From: Apodospora peruviana | Lineage: Eukaryota; Ascomycota; Sordariomycetes; Sordariales; Lasiosphaeriaceae | DNA length: 64,000 nucleotides | NCBI GenBank assembly: GCA_033439685.1 | Contig: JAUEDM010000008.1 | Coordinates: 1,860,001 to 1,924,000 of the forward strand | Reading direction: 5' to 3' | In this document: positions 43,160 to 52,590 of the stretch, piece after piece | Position numbering within the stretch: the stretch's first letter is position 1 | How the letters are laid out: the number at the start of each line of letters is the position of its first letter | The notes under the pieces: model-generated | The model's database searches: none | The model's input: the letters and a program-made list of their open reading frames with translations, nothing else | Told to the model about the DNA's origin: nothing | Translations under genes and position numbers: made by a program

Positions 43160-45679
43160 ATGAGAGTTACTTCATCCCCCGGTATCCTCTTCCTGGCCGC
43201 TGTGGGCGGCTGCTTCGGGCTCGAATATCACAGCGTGACGGTCCCGGCCACAGCCACCAACATGAGTGTGGCCGGAGTGTCTTTCAGCCCGAGCGGCGCC
43301 TCGTCTGGTTTCCTCTGTCACTATCCTCACCTGAGCACCGACGGTTGGGAGGGCTGCAGCAGTGATGGATCTCGGTCGTGCTGGTTGCGGCAGAGGCGAC
43401 GTTCGACCAATGGCTCATTGGTAGGGTATGACATAAATACCAATTGTGAGAGGACCTGATAGCCTACTCGTACGAATGAATTTATTGTGTCTGCTGCTGA
43501 CCGGCCTTCTTTCCTTTGCAGATGAGGCATTTGCACCTCTGGGTGTGATACGTGAGGTGTGTGTTCGGATACCATCCCTTCTCTGGTGCTGGATCAAGCA
43601 GATACATGGCTAGGTACGTGGACCAGAACCAGCAGGGCTCAAATTCATCCAGTATACCCTCGACGTCAGCAAAAAGGTGATTTCCCCAACCGGTGTCCCC
43701 AAGGAAGCCATGGTCTTCAACGGCCAGTACCCTGGGCCCAAGATTGAGGCGTGCTGGGGCGACGAGCTCGTCGTGACCGTCATCAACCTGCTCCCAGAGA
43801 TGGGCACGGCTATCCACTGGCATGGAATTCGGCAGCTCCGCACCAACCATATGGACGGCGTGGCCATAACCCAGTGCCCCGTCGCCCGCGGTAGCAACTT
43901 CACGTACCGGTTCCGGGTCACGCAGTACGGTTCTTCGTGGTACCACAGCCACCATTCTCTGCAGGTTTGTTCACACAAACACGTACCTGACCGGGTTGCA
44001 GCTCAGAAATATTTTAACATGGTTGTCCCTGTTTCATCTAGTATGGAGAAGGACTTGCCGGTTCTCTGGTCCTGTACGGCCCGTCGAGCAGCAACTACGA
44101 CGTGGCCGTGTCTGAGCAGCTTTTCATGTCTGACTGGATGCACGACAGCGCCTTCCAACGCTACAAAGATGAGAAGGATCCTGCAGTCAGGGGCGCTTCG
44201 GTGGATACCATCCTCCTCAACGGCATGGGGGCCCCAGCAGGCAGTGCCGTTCAAAACAGCAGCAGCAGCAGCAGCAGTGGCCGAAACAAGACGGCATCAT
44301 CCGACATTCGCTCCTCGCATCGAGTCATTACTGTCGTGCCAGGCAAGAAGAACCGATTGTGGCTCTGCAACGGGTCGGTCGGAACGGCCTTTGTGTTTTC
44401 GATCGACGGACACAACTTCACCATCATCGGGAACGATTTTGTTCCGGTAAGGCCTTATGTCACCAACTCTGTTGTTGTGGCCATTGGTTCGTCTTTTCTT
44501 GGGCAGGTCAGAAAGGTGTAGAATGGTAGTGCTGATACACATGTATTTACTTGCCCCGCGGGTACAGGCCAGCGCTACGAGATCGTCGTGGACGCCTCGG
44601 CTAACACATGGCCGTCTGGCAACTACTGGATCCGCACCATCCCGGCCGACGGCTGCAACCGCTTCAAGACGGGCTACTTCAACAGCAAGTCCAGTCCGCC
44701 GACGACGCCCCTCGACGGCCGCACGGGTATCCTGCACTACGACACATCCGTCAACTCGTCGTGGTCGGCCCTGCCCAACACGACGACGGCCGTAACCAGG
44801 TTCGACTGCGGCGACGTGGACCTGCAGAAGTCGCTACGGCCCGTCATCCCGTGGGAGATCCAGAGGCCGCTCAACGACCTCGCGCTCTCGACCTTCTACG
44901 CTGCCCACCAGACGACCAACGACACGGGTTTGGGCCAGATGGGGAACTACGCCCACTGGCTCCTGCGGCTGGATCCAAAGACCGAGAAGGCGAGCGGTCA
45001 CCAGCTGCACCACCCGTTTTGGGCCGACTTTTCCCGTCCGACCTTGTTGAATCTTGCGAACGCGGGCACGGATCCGTATAAAAATGTCCTTCGCTGTAAT
45101 TAAGACCAATCCCTTTTTATCATCCTATACCTTGTATTGGTGATCCATCAGTAATGCTGAGAACTGTCAGACACGTTCAACCCGAAAGGCGGCTTCATCT
45201 TCATGGTCATCGACGGGGCGCTGCTCCCAACCACCTCGGCGGCGGACGTCAACAACACATTCAGCTTCCCGCCGGAGGCGCACCCGATGCACTGGCACGG
45301 CTCCGACGTGGTGATTTTAGGTCAGGATGACCAGCCGTTCGATCCTGTTCGCAGTCCGGGGACATGGGACATACACAACCCGCCGCGGCGCGACACTGTT
45401 ACCATGCCCGTGGGCGGGTACGTCGCCGTGGCGTTCAAGCCGGACAACCCGGGCGTCTGGCTGATCCACTGCCACATCGCGTGGCACGCTAGCTCAGGCC
45501 TGGCGCTGCAGATGATCATCCAGGGCGGCGGCGATGACGACGACCCGAATCAGATGATTTACCGCACCATCGGGCAGGCCGCGGTGGACTCGCTTGCTGC
45601 CGGGTGCCGAGCATGGGAGAGGGATCGGGAGAGGAGCGATCTCAAGAGGATGTGGCAGTCCGATGACTCTGGTATTTAG
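43160..45679 (+). CDS. Laccase-like multicopper oxidase, complete
   Basis: Six exons (43160-43445, 43522-43556, 43653-43964, 44042-44486, 44568-45095, 45171-45679) with consistent phases give 704 aa. The N-terminus is a signal peptide (GILFLAAVGGCFG). Copper motifs are complete: IHWHGIRQL (L1), WYHSHHSLQ (L2), HPMHWHGSD (L3) and HCHIAWHASSGL (L4). The L3 block keeps the H-x2-H-x-H ligands but has S where ascomycete laccases usually have a second GH. The protein ends DSGI, as in the laccase at the left edge. Exon 2 is only 35 nt. An (AGC)n run (44258-44278) encodes seven serines in domain 2. It is a CAZy AA1-type oxidase, secreted; substrate unknown. Confidence 0.92.
44258..44278 (+). repeat. 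(AGC)7 polyserine microsatellite in coding sequence
   Basis: A run of AGC codons in exon 4 of the multicopper oxidase, in what is probably a surface loop of domain 2. Confidence 0.9.
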
Positions 45680-46731
45680 GCTGGACTAAAACTTAAGGGG
45701 TGTTTTTGTTGCCGAAAAGAGACAGGGAAATGGTGGTATTGGATTTTTGGACTGATGATGGATCAGATGCGTTGTGTGTTTCGAAATAGCAGGTTAATAT
45801 GCCGCGTGATTAAGTAACGTCTTTGAGAATGCCTGGTTTCAACTCAAACTTATATTGAGACCCAAAATGACTCAATAGGCGATTGGCTCGTGATTCAAAC
45901 CCAGTCCTGGTATTTTCTCTGCCTCTGTTCTCTCAAATATACCTACTAAAAATAGGCAAGAGGACCACATTACTCCGTGCATCTGTCACAGAAAATAGAT
46001 GCTACGTACCTAAGCTTTCCCTTGAACTCCTAAGGACGTATAAATAGCTCCTCAAGACCCCCCTCTGGCAAGCCCTTTCTGCAACAATAAAAGCCACCTT
46101 AGGTATTGTCTCAGGTTTTTCGTTCCGGATGATAACATTAGGTACCATATCAAATCCAGGGCGCAAAGAAAGGTAAGGTCAAGCCAGCTACTCCATCAGC
46201 ATAGCAACATGGAGACGTCGACGAGTCGGAAGCCAACTAAACGGCACGTGTTTAATCCAAAATAGGCCCAGTCTCTGGCATGAAGAACCTGTTCCCTATC
46301 GCATTCTTTCGTCCAATATAGTTATAGCAATGCGCCTTGGAACTTTCCGCGTTTGACTTATTATAGCCCCTCTCTCCGCTGCCTTATACAGCGCACTAGT
46401 TATTGTCGGCACCGTATTACATATGATAATAGGTATCTAGGAAGTGTTCATCGGCGCTCCACCAAGCTCCAGACCCCTCTGTCGTGTCAAATATTTAAAT
46501 AGTCTTGCCCCTCGGCGAAATTCTTTCTCGATTCTCCCCACGCTCAGGCTGCCTTCCGTTATTACTTCGAGACGAAGATCCTATCAACTCTTGCTCTAGC
46601 ATTATTATAATCAACTATCTTGATACCGCCGCCCCAAGCTTTCTTTCTCTGGCTTTCTTTGCCTGGATATTCTCCCCTATATTATACGAGATCAGAAAAA
46701 AAGGAAGGTTGGCCATCCTTCTGCTTCCACC
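45680..46731. other. Intergenic region, A/T-richer than neighbours
   Basis: No gene is supported. Motifs such as CTACGTACC and TTAGGTACC recur near 46002 and 46138. A CT-rich leader (46520-46600) precedes the decayed RNase H-like gene. Confidence 0.45.
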
Positions 46732-48246
46732 ATGAGCGCGGCCGATCACGAGTGTTAGCATTGCGGCAACCTCGTCACCAGCAAGCTGCGCGACGGCTTG
46801 TGTAAGCCATGCTATCGTAAGTCCACTCTGTGCCTCTAACCTATTTTCAGCCTACAACACTGTCTTGAACATGTAGTGCTTGCCATTACCCGCTATGTAA
46901 CTGACGATTATCTTCTACAGACAATAAAGAGAAAGATCGACGCAGCATCCTTCTTTCCCCAAAGCTGCTCGAGGGAGCGGTCCCATTTCACCACGGACCT
47001 GCTCTCGGGCTATAGGAGCAGCATTGTAAGGGACATGAAGCTCAACCAACCTTGGCGACAGTTCCTAGACGTCTCGGAGTGGGAGATGAACCGTCTGTTC
47101 GTGCCAATCAACGACCGAGTGTTCCAGCCCGCCACCGCGAAGGTCGCCGCCGTCACCTATGACGAGCCCAACAATATGTATCTGTGGCAAGCGGATGTCC
47201 GGCAGCATATCACAAACGTCTGCAATTTCATGGCGCGTCAGGACGCCAACGGCAAGGCGAAAGTCAACAAGCTGGACAACGGAAAGGAAGTTTTGGTCCC
47301 TCGCGAGATTAGCTTTGGCTGTGGTAAGGCTTGCCCTTCCGACAACACTCGCAGGGCGGAACCCGTCTACGTCGGCCAGGAGCAAACGATCGGTGGAACC
47401 GCAGACAACGTTGCTGCTGCGGCTATAGGTAAGCTAGCCTTGAAAGGACCGTCTTCGACATCGTCCACGACCAAGAATGTCGGCTTCGGGACCAACGAGC
47501 GTCCCAACCAGACCACCCAGACTCCTCACTCCAACCTTACCGACCTTCTCACCGCGGCCTTTGAGTGCAGACGTCTCAACGCTCCATGCCTATCAAACAT
47601 GTACGGCCAGACCAACTGGTACATCCGCGAGCGACTGGTCGGCAAATTTGCCATGCCGGAGTTCTGTTTCCCCGAGCCCAAATTCGGCCAAACCGTCCTT
47701 GTCTTCGCGGCTGGCGCATGCGTCGGTACCGGCCCCAGCGCGCGTGGAGCAGTGGCCCTGATGACCAATGACACGTTGCACTTCCACCACAGCGGCAAAC
47801 AGCAGCGCGTCTACAAGGCTGAGCACGAGTATGGGACCAAGGGTAAGAAGGCCAGGCCACCGACGGCGCCTACGCGGTCCAGGGCGCCACCGACTGGCTC
47901 GAGGGCTGGATCGTCCGCGGCTTCAAGACGTCGCGTGGCAAGCCGGTCGAGAACGCCGACCTGTGGCGCGAGTTTGCCGAGCGCGTCAAGGATTTGGCCT
48001 ACTCGGGGGTGGAAGTGTGCGTTGCTACGCTGCTCGCGGGAGGACGGGCTGGTCGGCTACCGGGACAACGACACGAAGGAGGAGACCAGAGGCAGGGAGT
48101 TGATGGAGAAGCGGCTGGTCGTGGGCATGCCGCAGGTTGTCGAGGCTGCTGAAACGGCGGCGCGAGAGTATGCTGGTGGTGGTGGGACTGGTCCTAGTAT
48201 CAAGTATCCCGAGGCGTTTATTCAATCGGTTGGTATGCATGTCTGA
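46732..48246 (+). pseudogene. Decayed zinc-ribbon / RNase H-fold gene
   Basis: An ATG at 46732 opens a zinc-ribbon-like peptide (HCGNLV...GLCKPCY) broken by an in-frame TAG at 46756-46758. An intron (46817-46876) then joins in phase to a long frame. That frame contains VFAAGACVGTGPSARGAV, which matches the first strand of fungal RNase H domains (normally D-G-A-C), with the catalytic Asp replaced by Ala. From about 47856 the matching sequence moves to another frame (ATDGAYAVQGATDWLEGW, PVENADLWREF), typical of RNase H after its second half begins. The helix with the catalytic Glu appears deleted. Near 48035 the likely frame shifts back to the one ending at 48246. Two frameshifts, a stop and lost catalytic residues support a pseudogene. 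Confidence 0.65.
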
Positions 48247-48391
48247 GGAGGCCTGGAGGGTATTACCTCGAACTACCATGGCATATTCATGATTCTTGTC
48301 GTGATATCATGGCTCGACATGAGATGATGGGGGATATGTACGTAACCGGTCTGTATTAACATAGAGCCAACTGGACCAGTTCGTAACATCA

Positions 48392-48689
48392 TCATGGCTC
48401 CATAAGGTAATAATCAACGACTCGGCTTCTCAATTCTTTGTCCTGGGATCGAGTAAACTTGGACCAGATGTCATCTTTGTTCCATGTCAAGTCGACGACC
48501 AACGTGTCTAACAGCTTTGTCGTGAGCTCCATTTTTTCCCTTTCGAGCTCCCCCCTCGCTTTGTTTGTCAATGGTTCTCCACTTACGAACGCGGTGAAGA
48601 CCTCTGGCTGTCGCAACCTTGTTTCTCGAGCTCTCTCGTATAGAGCAAAGGTAAGGTATTTCACGCGTACATCTTCCAGCTACCTTCGT
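48392..48689 (-). other. Possible minus-strand 3' exon antisense to the next gene
   Basis: The minus strand here reads a protein-like peptide (EDVRVKYLTFALYERARE, FTAFVSGEPLTNKARGELE, LVVDLTWNKDDIW) ending at 48392. Its left boundary coincides with a TAG acceptor-like site and a CTGAT branch-like motif, so it may be the last exon of a minus-strand gene. I could not find a convincing upstream exon. The complementary plus-strand translation is less protein-like, so the next gene probably starts at 48786 or later. Confidence 0.35.
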
Positions 48690-48785
48690 ATCAGCACATA
48701 TCTAACAACATGCAAGACGTGGCTCCGCAGATCGGGAGACGCAGAGGCACCTGTTATCGACAAATTCCGGAATATACTGCAGCCC

Positions 48786-51700
48786 ATGTCGGACAAAACT
48801 CTGGGGGACCCAGGCCCGCCCAGGTGGCTAGGGAAGACCTCGCGAGAGATCTACAGAGCAATTCTGAAGGACCCGTTGATGAAACAATGCAGCCCTGTAT
48901 ATCTCGATCAGAGCCGGGGTTGGGTAATTCTCGGGTGGGTTTTGGATAAAGATGAAGACGGGGAGACGGAGATCAAGAGACCGCGACATTTTGTTGAATT
49001 CCAAAGAAGTATCAACAACTTGTGGGAGTTTCTAATGCAGGACCGGGAGGAAGTGGATAGTTTGCGATGCCGGCTCGGAAGAAGTTGCATCCTGGAGGCC
49101 CTGGGCGCGTTTGGCGTGCGGAGTCCGCGTTGGAACGTCAACAGCATGCAGTTGCTGCCTGGCTCGGCCAACTTCAGTCGTGCCGAAGCGCACTGGCATA
49201 AGGTGCCGGACCCCCCTGACCTGGGCAGCAAACGGCGACGCAGGAGGAAGATACGGACAGCGGCCGAGGCTAAGCACGCATATTTTCACAAAGATGCCGC
49301 TCCCGTCACTAACTGTGGAGCAGAAGACCGGAGGGTCTTCCACGCCGCCCAGAATATTCGCTACCATAGGTACCAGGGCTTCAGGGCCTGGGGCTTAGGA
49401 AACGACGTCCAAGTCTACACCGAGGGCGACGAACGGAATCCAGTATTGTACGACTTTAGAGCGATACCTGTTCCCGAGGGGCCGCACTCGATATGGCAGA
49501 GCATCGCATATCACCGAAGCCGCGCTCGGACAGACGGCCTCTTGCCGGGTACGACCTCAAGCGGGGACTGGACTACAGAGAACTACCACAACATATGGGA
49601 CCACGACAGGATCCGCGCCCTGATCTGGACCTATTTCATGCAGGTCCTCTACGACAGCAGGCACCCGCGCTTCCGAGACTACCACATCCTCCAGCACCGG
49701 TCACGTCACCACACCCATGATCTCGGGACCCAAAGCATCCTGCGCTCTCTGCACTGCGGCAGGAGCCACGGCAGGGCCGCCTATTTCCCCAACGACGACA
49801 TCTTCCATGTTATCGCCGATTACTACGTCACCCAGGTCGTCGTCTTCTTCTGGGACCCGGACGCGCCTGTGAGGCAAGGGTCGGGGCCGGTTTTCAGCCT
49901 TGACGACGAGTACATAGAAGAAGCTACCGACCCCGTCACACACACGACTGTATTTGGCGGCGTTGCTGAGTATGCCAAGCTGAACAATGACCCGAACCAC
50001 CATCAGTGGATCAGGGGCGCTAGGAAGCAGGTAGGCTCCATCTTGCCGGCATGGACTCAGTCGACCGCCTTGTACAGCTACCGAACCTACGGGGCGCCGA
50101 ATTTCAAGAGAAAGGTTGTCAGAGACGCCACCATTGACTTCAATGGGGAAGTAATAGACGATCCGCGCTCAGCCGTGCGTCAGATCTTCCTCGCAACCGA
50201 CGACTGGCTCCATTTTGATCCCGTCGACCATTCACCGTTCCGAAGGCCGTATTATTTTCCCGCACCCAATGGCTACATGCTGAAGAGTCCGTGGTGGAAC
50301 GAGTATCAGTATGAAGATGAGATACCTTCCAAGTACCTCGGCGGCCCTCAGCTCCTCCACGTCCATTTGACCCCTGAGCCGCACGCCCAGCCGCAGTACG
50401 CACCCCTCAACGACGAGCATCTTGATCCTAAGGAGATCACTTATATAATGATTTCTGAAAGCGATGGGGATGACCCTAGCGGCATCGCCGGGACTGGCGG
50501 CAGAAGCAGTTCAGGGAGTGATTCCTCTTATCGTCAGGGTGGCAAGTCCAAGAAGAAGAAGAAGAAGAAGAGGAAGACGAAGAGGAAGAGGAACCAAAGC
50601 AGTACCAAGACAGGGTCGAAGGATAACGGGAAAGGGAAGCAGCCAGCGCAGGACGGCCCAGAACAACCCCCGAGTGAGGTGCAAGTTTACTCGGAGGATG
50701 ACCAATCAGAGATAGATCCTTCGGAACACCCAGTCGAAAGGTGGCGCCGCCATGACCAGACAGGTCGTCTTAACCCCATCAGTTCCGCAAAGAGAAAGGC
50801 AATTCCGGAGCGTGCACAACTAGATAGGGCTCGTATGTGCGAGTTCCAGGAGGGCGGGGACATTTCTGGATGGAACTTTTCCACTCCCAGTGCCGAGAAT
50901 ATTATGAACTGGACGGATCCGTACCACAGAAGGAGCAAAAAGTTTGAAGTTGAGGATTATCCTCCTCCCGATAGCAGTAGTAGCAGTAGTGATGATGATG
51001 AGGACAGCAATGACGAGGATGCAAAAGAGCGGAGTCTGATACGGCTCAGGTTTGGAAAGCCTGGGAGGAAAGAAGCTCCTTCCCTCACTGAAGAACAGCG
51101 AAGAGAGTTGGCAAGAATAGAGGAGGAGGAAATATGGAAGGATGGAGAGGAAGAAGAGGGAGAAGGAGAAGAAGAGGGAGGAGAAGAGGGAGAAGAAGAG
51201 GGAGAAGAAGAGGGAGAAGAAGAGGGAGAAGAAGAGGGAGAAGAAGAGGGAGAAGAAGAGGGAGAAGAAGAGGGAGAAGAAGAGGGAGAAGAAGAGGGAG
51301 AAGAAGAGGGAGAAGAAGAGGGAGAAGAAGAGGGAGAAGAAGAGGTAGAAGAAGAGGAAGAAGGAGAAGAAGGAAGTGGTTGTTCTCCTTCCCGCTCTCC
51401 TTCTCCACAGCCACAGCCACCACAACCACCACCACATCAACAACCTCCAGTACCTGCATCACCAGAGCCGGGACGAAGAAGTACGCGACTGAGAACCAAA
51501 CAAAAAGAAGCACTGGAAGACGCCGGTCCGGTTCCGCATCAATCTGCTGTTGGCGAAAATACAATCGACAATCCCGAGGGATTTCAAGATTTTCCTCCCA
51601 CGAACCTCAGGGGTGGGGGGTCATCAAGCCAAGCCACAAATCAGTACAAAAACTCGGAAATGGCCGAAAGTGAAATTATGGAGAACTTCAATCTCACTTT

Positions 51701-52283
51701 AGCGAATCACCGCAACGATAACAGAGAATTTGTACCAGGAAAGAGGAAGCCGGACGACTGGCAAGAGAATGACCGTCTGGGGAAGAAGAGAAAGAAACAA
51801 AAGACCAGTGAGGACACCGGTGGTGGAAGTGGGTTAAATCACGGTGATTTGCTGTTGCTAGCTGATCGGGCGTTGTTGGCCGTGCAGACGGCTGCCCGGG
51901 TAATAACCCCCGGGGGACCTCAGGGAGAGAACCAAGAGAATCAAGCAGAGGAACAAGATGAGGAACAGGACAGCCAACCGGAAGACAAGAACACTAGCCC
52001 GGCGCCAGGCCCGGAACCGGAACCCCCTGTCGTGTTCCAGCTCCGCTTCGGCGAGCCGCCGTACGGAAGGTTGACCGTTGCACGTGCCCTGCAGGCCGAG
52101 TTTGATCCCCTTTATGACGAAGGCTTGGGTAGGAGCGTCAACGTGCCGAGCTGGTACACCGAGGGCAATGCGGAGCTAATGAGGAGACCCTACTGGGCCA
52201 GTCATCCCCCAAGGTCAGGAGTAGGAGAAGAATACAAGAGGAGAAGAAGGGAGTTATACAAGGAATCCAGACAGGGTAAGTGA
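48786..52283 (+). CDS. Large hypothetical protein with acidic EEEG minisatellite
   Basis: The open frame extends left to 48438, but the ATG at 48786 is preferred because the upstream part looks antisense to a minus-strand exon; it gives 1165 aa. The first ~550 residues are globular, with Trp- and Tyr-rich stretches. A segment with EGPHSIWQSIAYH, a YFMQVLYD helix and FPNDDIFHVIADYYVTQVVVF loosely resembles OTU-type domains, but the expected D-x-x-C pocket is absent; this is weak. Then come a poly-Lys block (SKKKKKKKRKTKRKRN), acidic and Ser runs, the EEEG repeat (51168-51345), and a conserved-looking C-terminal domain (VVFQLRFGEPPYG, WYTEGNAELMRRPYW). The stop overlaps a GTAAGTGA donor-like site, so a further 3' exon is possible. 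Confidence 0.6.
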   Translation: MSDKTLGDPGPPRWLGKTSREIYRAILKDPLMKQCSPVYLDQSRGWVILGWVLDKDEDGETEIKRPRHFVEFQRSINNLWEFLMQDREEVDSLRCRLGRSCILEALGAFGVRSPRWNVNSMQLLPGSANFSRAEAHWHKVPDPPDLGSKRRRRRKIRTAAEAKHAYFHKDAAPVTNCGAEDRRVFHAAQNIRYHRYQGFRAWGLGNDVQVYTEGDERNPVLYDFRAIPVPEGPHSIWQSIAYHRSRARTDGLLPGTTSSGDWTTENYHNIWDHDRIRALIWTYFMQVLYDSRHPRFRDYHILQHRSRHHTHDLGTQSILRSLHCGRSHGRAAYFPNDDIFHVIADYYVTQVVVFFWDPDAPVRQGSGPVFSLDDEYIEEATDPVTHTTVFGGVAEYAKLNNDPNHHQWIRGARKQVGSILPAWTQSTALYSYRTYGAPNFKRKVVRDATIDFNGEVIDDPRSAVRQIFLATDDWLHFDPVDHSPFRRPYYFPAPNGYMLKSPWWNEYQYEDEIPSKYLGGPQLLHVHLTPEPHAQPQYAPLNDEHLDPKEITYIMISESDGDDPSGIAGTGGRSSSGSDSSYRQGGKSKKKKKKKRKTKRKRNQSSTKTGSKDNGKGKQPAQDGPEQPPSEVQVYSEDDQSEIDPSEHPVERWRRHDQTGRLNPISSAKRKAIPERAQLDRARMCEFQEGGDISGWNFSTPSAENIMNWTDPYHRRSKKFEVEDYPPPDSSSSSSDDDEDSNDEDAKERSLIRLRFGKPGRKEAPSLTEEQRRELARIEEEEIWKDGEEEEGEGEEEGGEEGEEEGEEEGEEEGEEEGEEEGEEEGEEEGEEEGEEEGEEEGEEEGEEEGEEEVEEEEEGEEGSGCSPSRSPSPQPQPPQPPPHQQPPVPASPEPGRRSTRLRTKQKEALEDAGPVPHQSAVGENTIDNPEGFQDFPPTNLRGGGSSSQATNQYKNSEMAESEIMENFNLTLANHRNDNREFVPGKRKPDDWQENDRLGKKRKKQKTSEDTGGGSGLNHGDLLLLADRALLAVQTAARVITPGGPQGENQENQAEEQDEEQDSQPEDKNTSPAPGPEPEPPVVFQLRFGEPPYGRLTVARALQAEFDPLYDEGLGRSVNVPSWYTEGNAELMRRPYWASHPPRSGVGEEYKRRRRELYKESRQGK
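51168..51345 (+). repeat. 12-bp coding minisatellite (GAAGAAGAGGGA-type), EEEG repeats
   Basis: About 14 near-perfect tandem 12-mers encode E-E-E-G units. Because the unit has no stop in any frame, five other frames also stay open across it, which produces large spurious ORFs on both strands. Confidence 0.95.
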
Positions 52284-52590
52284 TTACATGTACCTAGGCG
52301 GTCTCACGTGTACCTCGTAACTAGTTGTTATTATAGTTTCTTTGACATGATCTTTGGTTCGCCTTCTTAATGGGTTGTACTCTACGTTGTTTGTTAATGA
52401 CAGCTGTCTCAACACAGAAGCTCATGAGATTGGCATTGGCAGGTTGGTCGATGGTAGTACTTAATGTGTACATTATTTGTGTTTAAATATATACCTACAT
52501 ACCTAGATAGCAGAATTTGCCAAAGCTTTCCCCGCAAGACAGTACCAAGGTAGGTAGGTAAACAAACCCCCTACTTATTTTTCTTTCCCA
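52284..52590. other. Convergent intergenic region
   Basis: It lies between the large hypothetical gene (+) and the GMC oxidoreductase gene (-). TACCTACATACCTA and GGTAGGTAGGTA motifs occur near 52492 and 52551. An additional 3' exon of the large gene could lie here (about 52404-52483), unproven. Confidence 0.45.

Noticed and set aside
51085..51564. Leucine/proline-rich minus-strand protein (LLLP repeats)
   Set aside because: It is produced by the stop-free 12-bp minisatellite of the plus-strand gene, as is the other minus-strand frame at 50820-51443.
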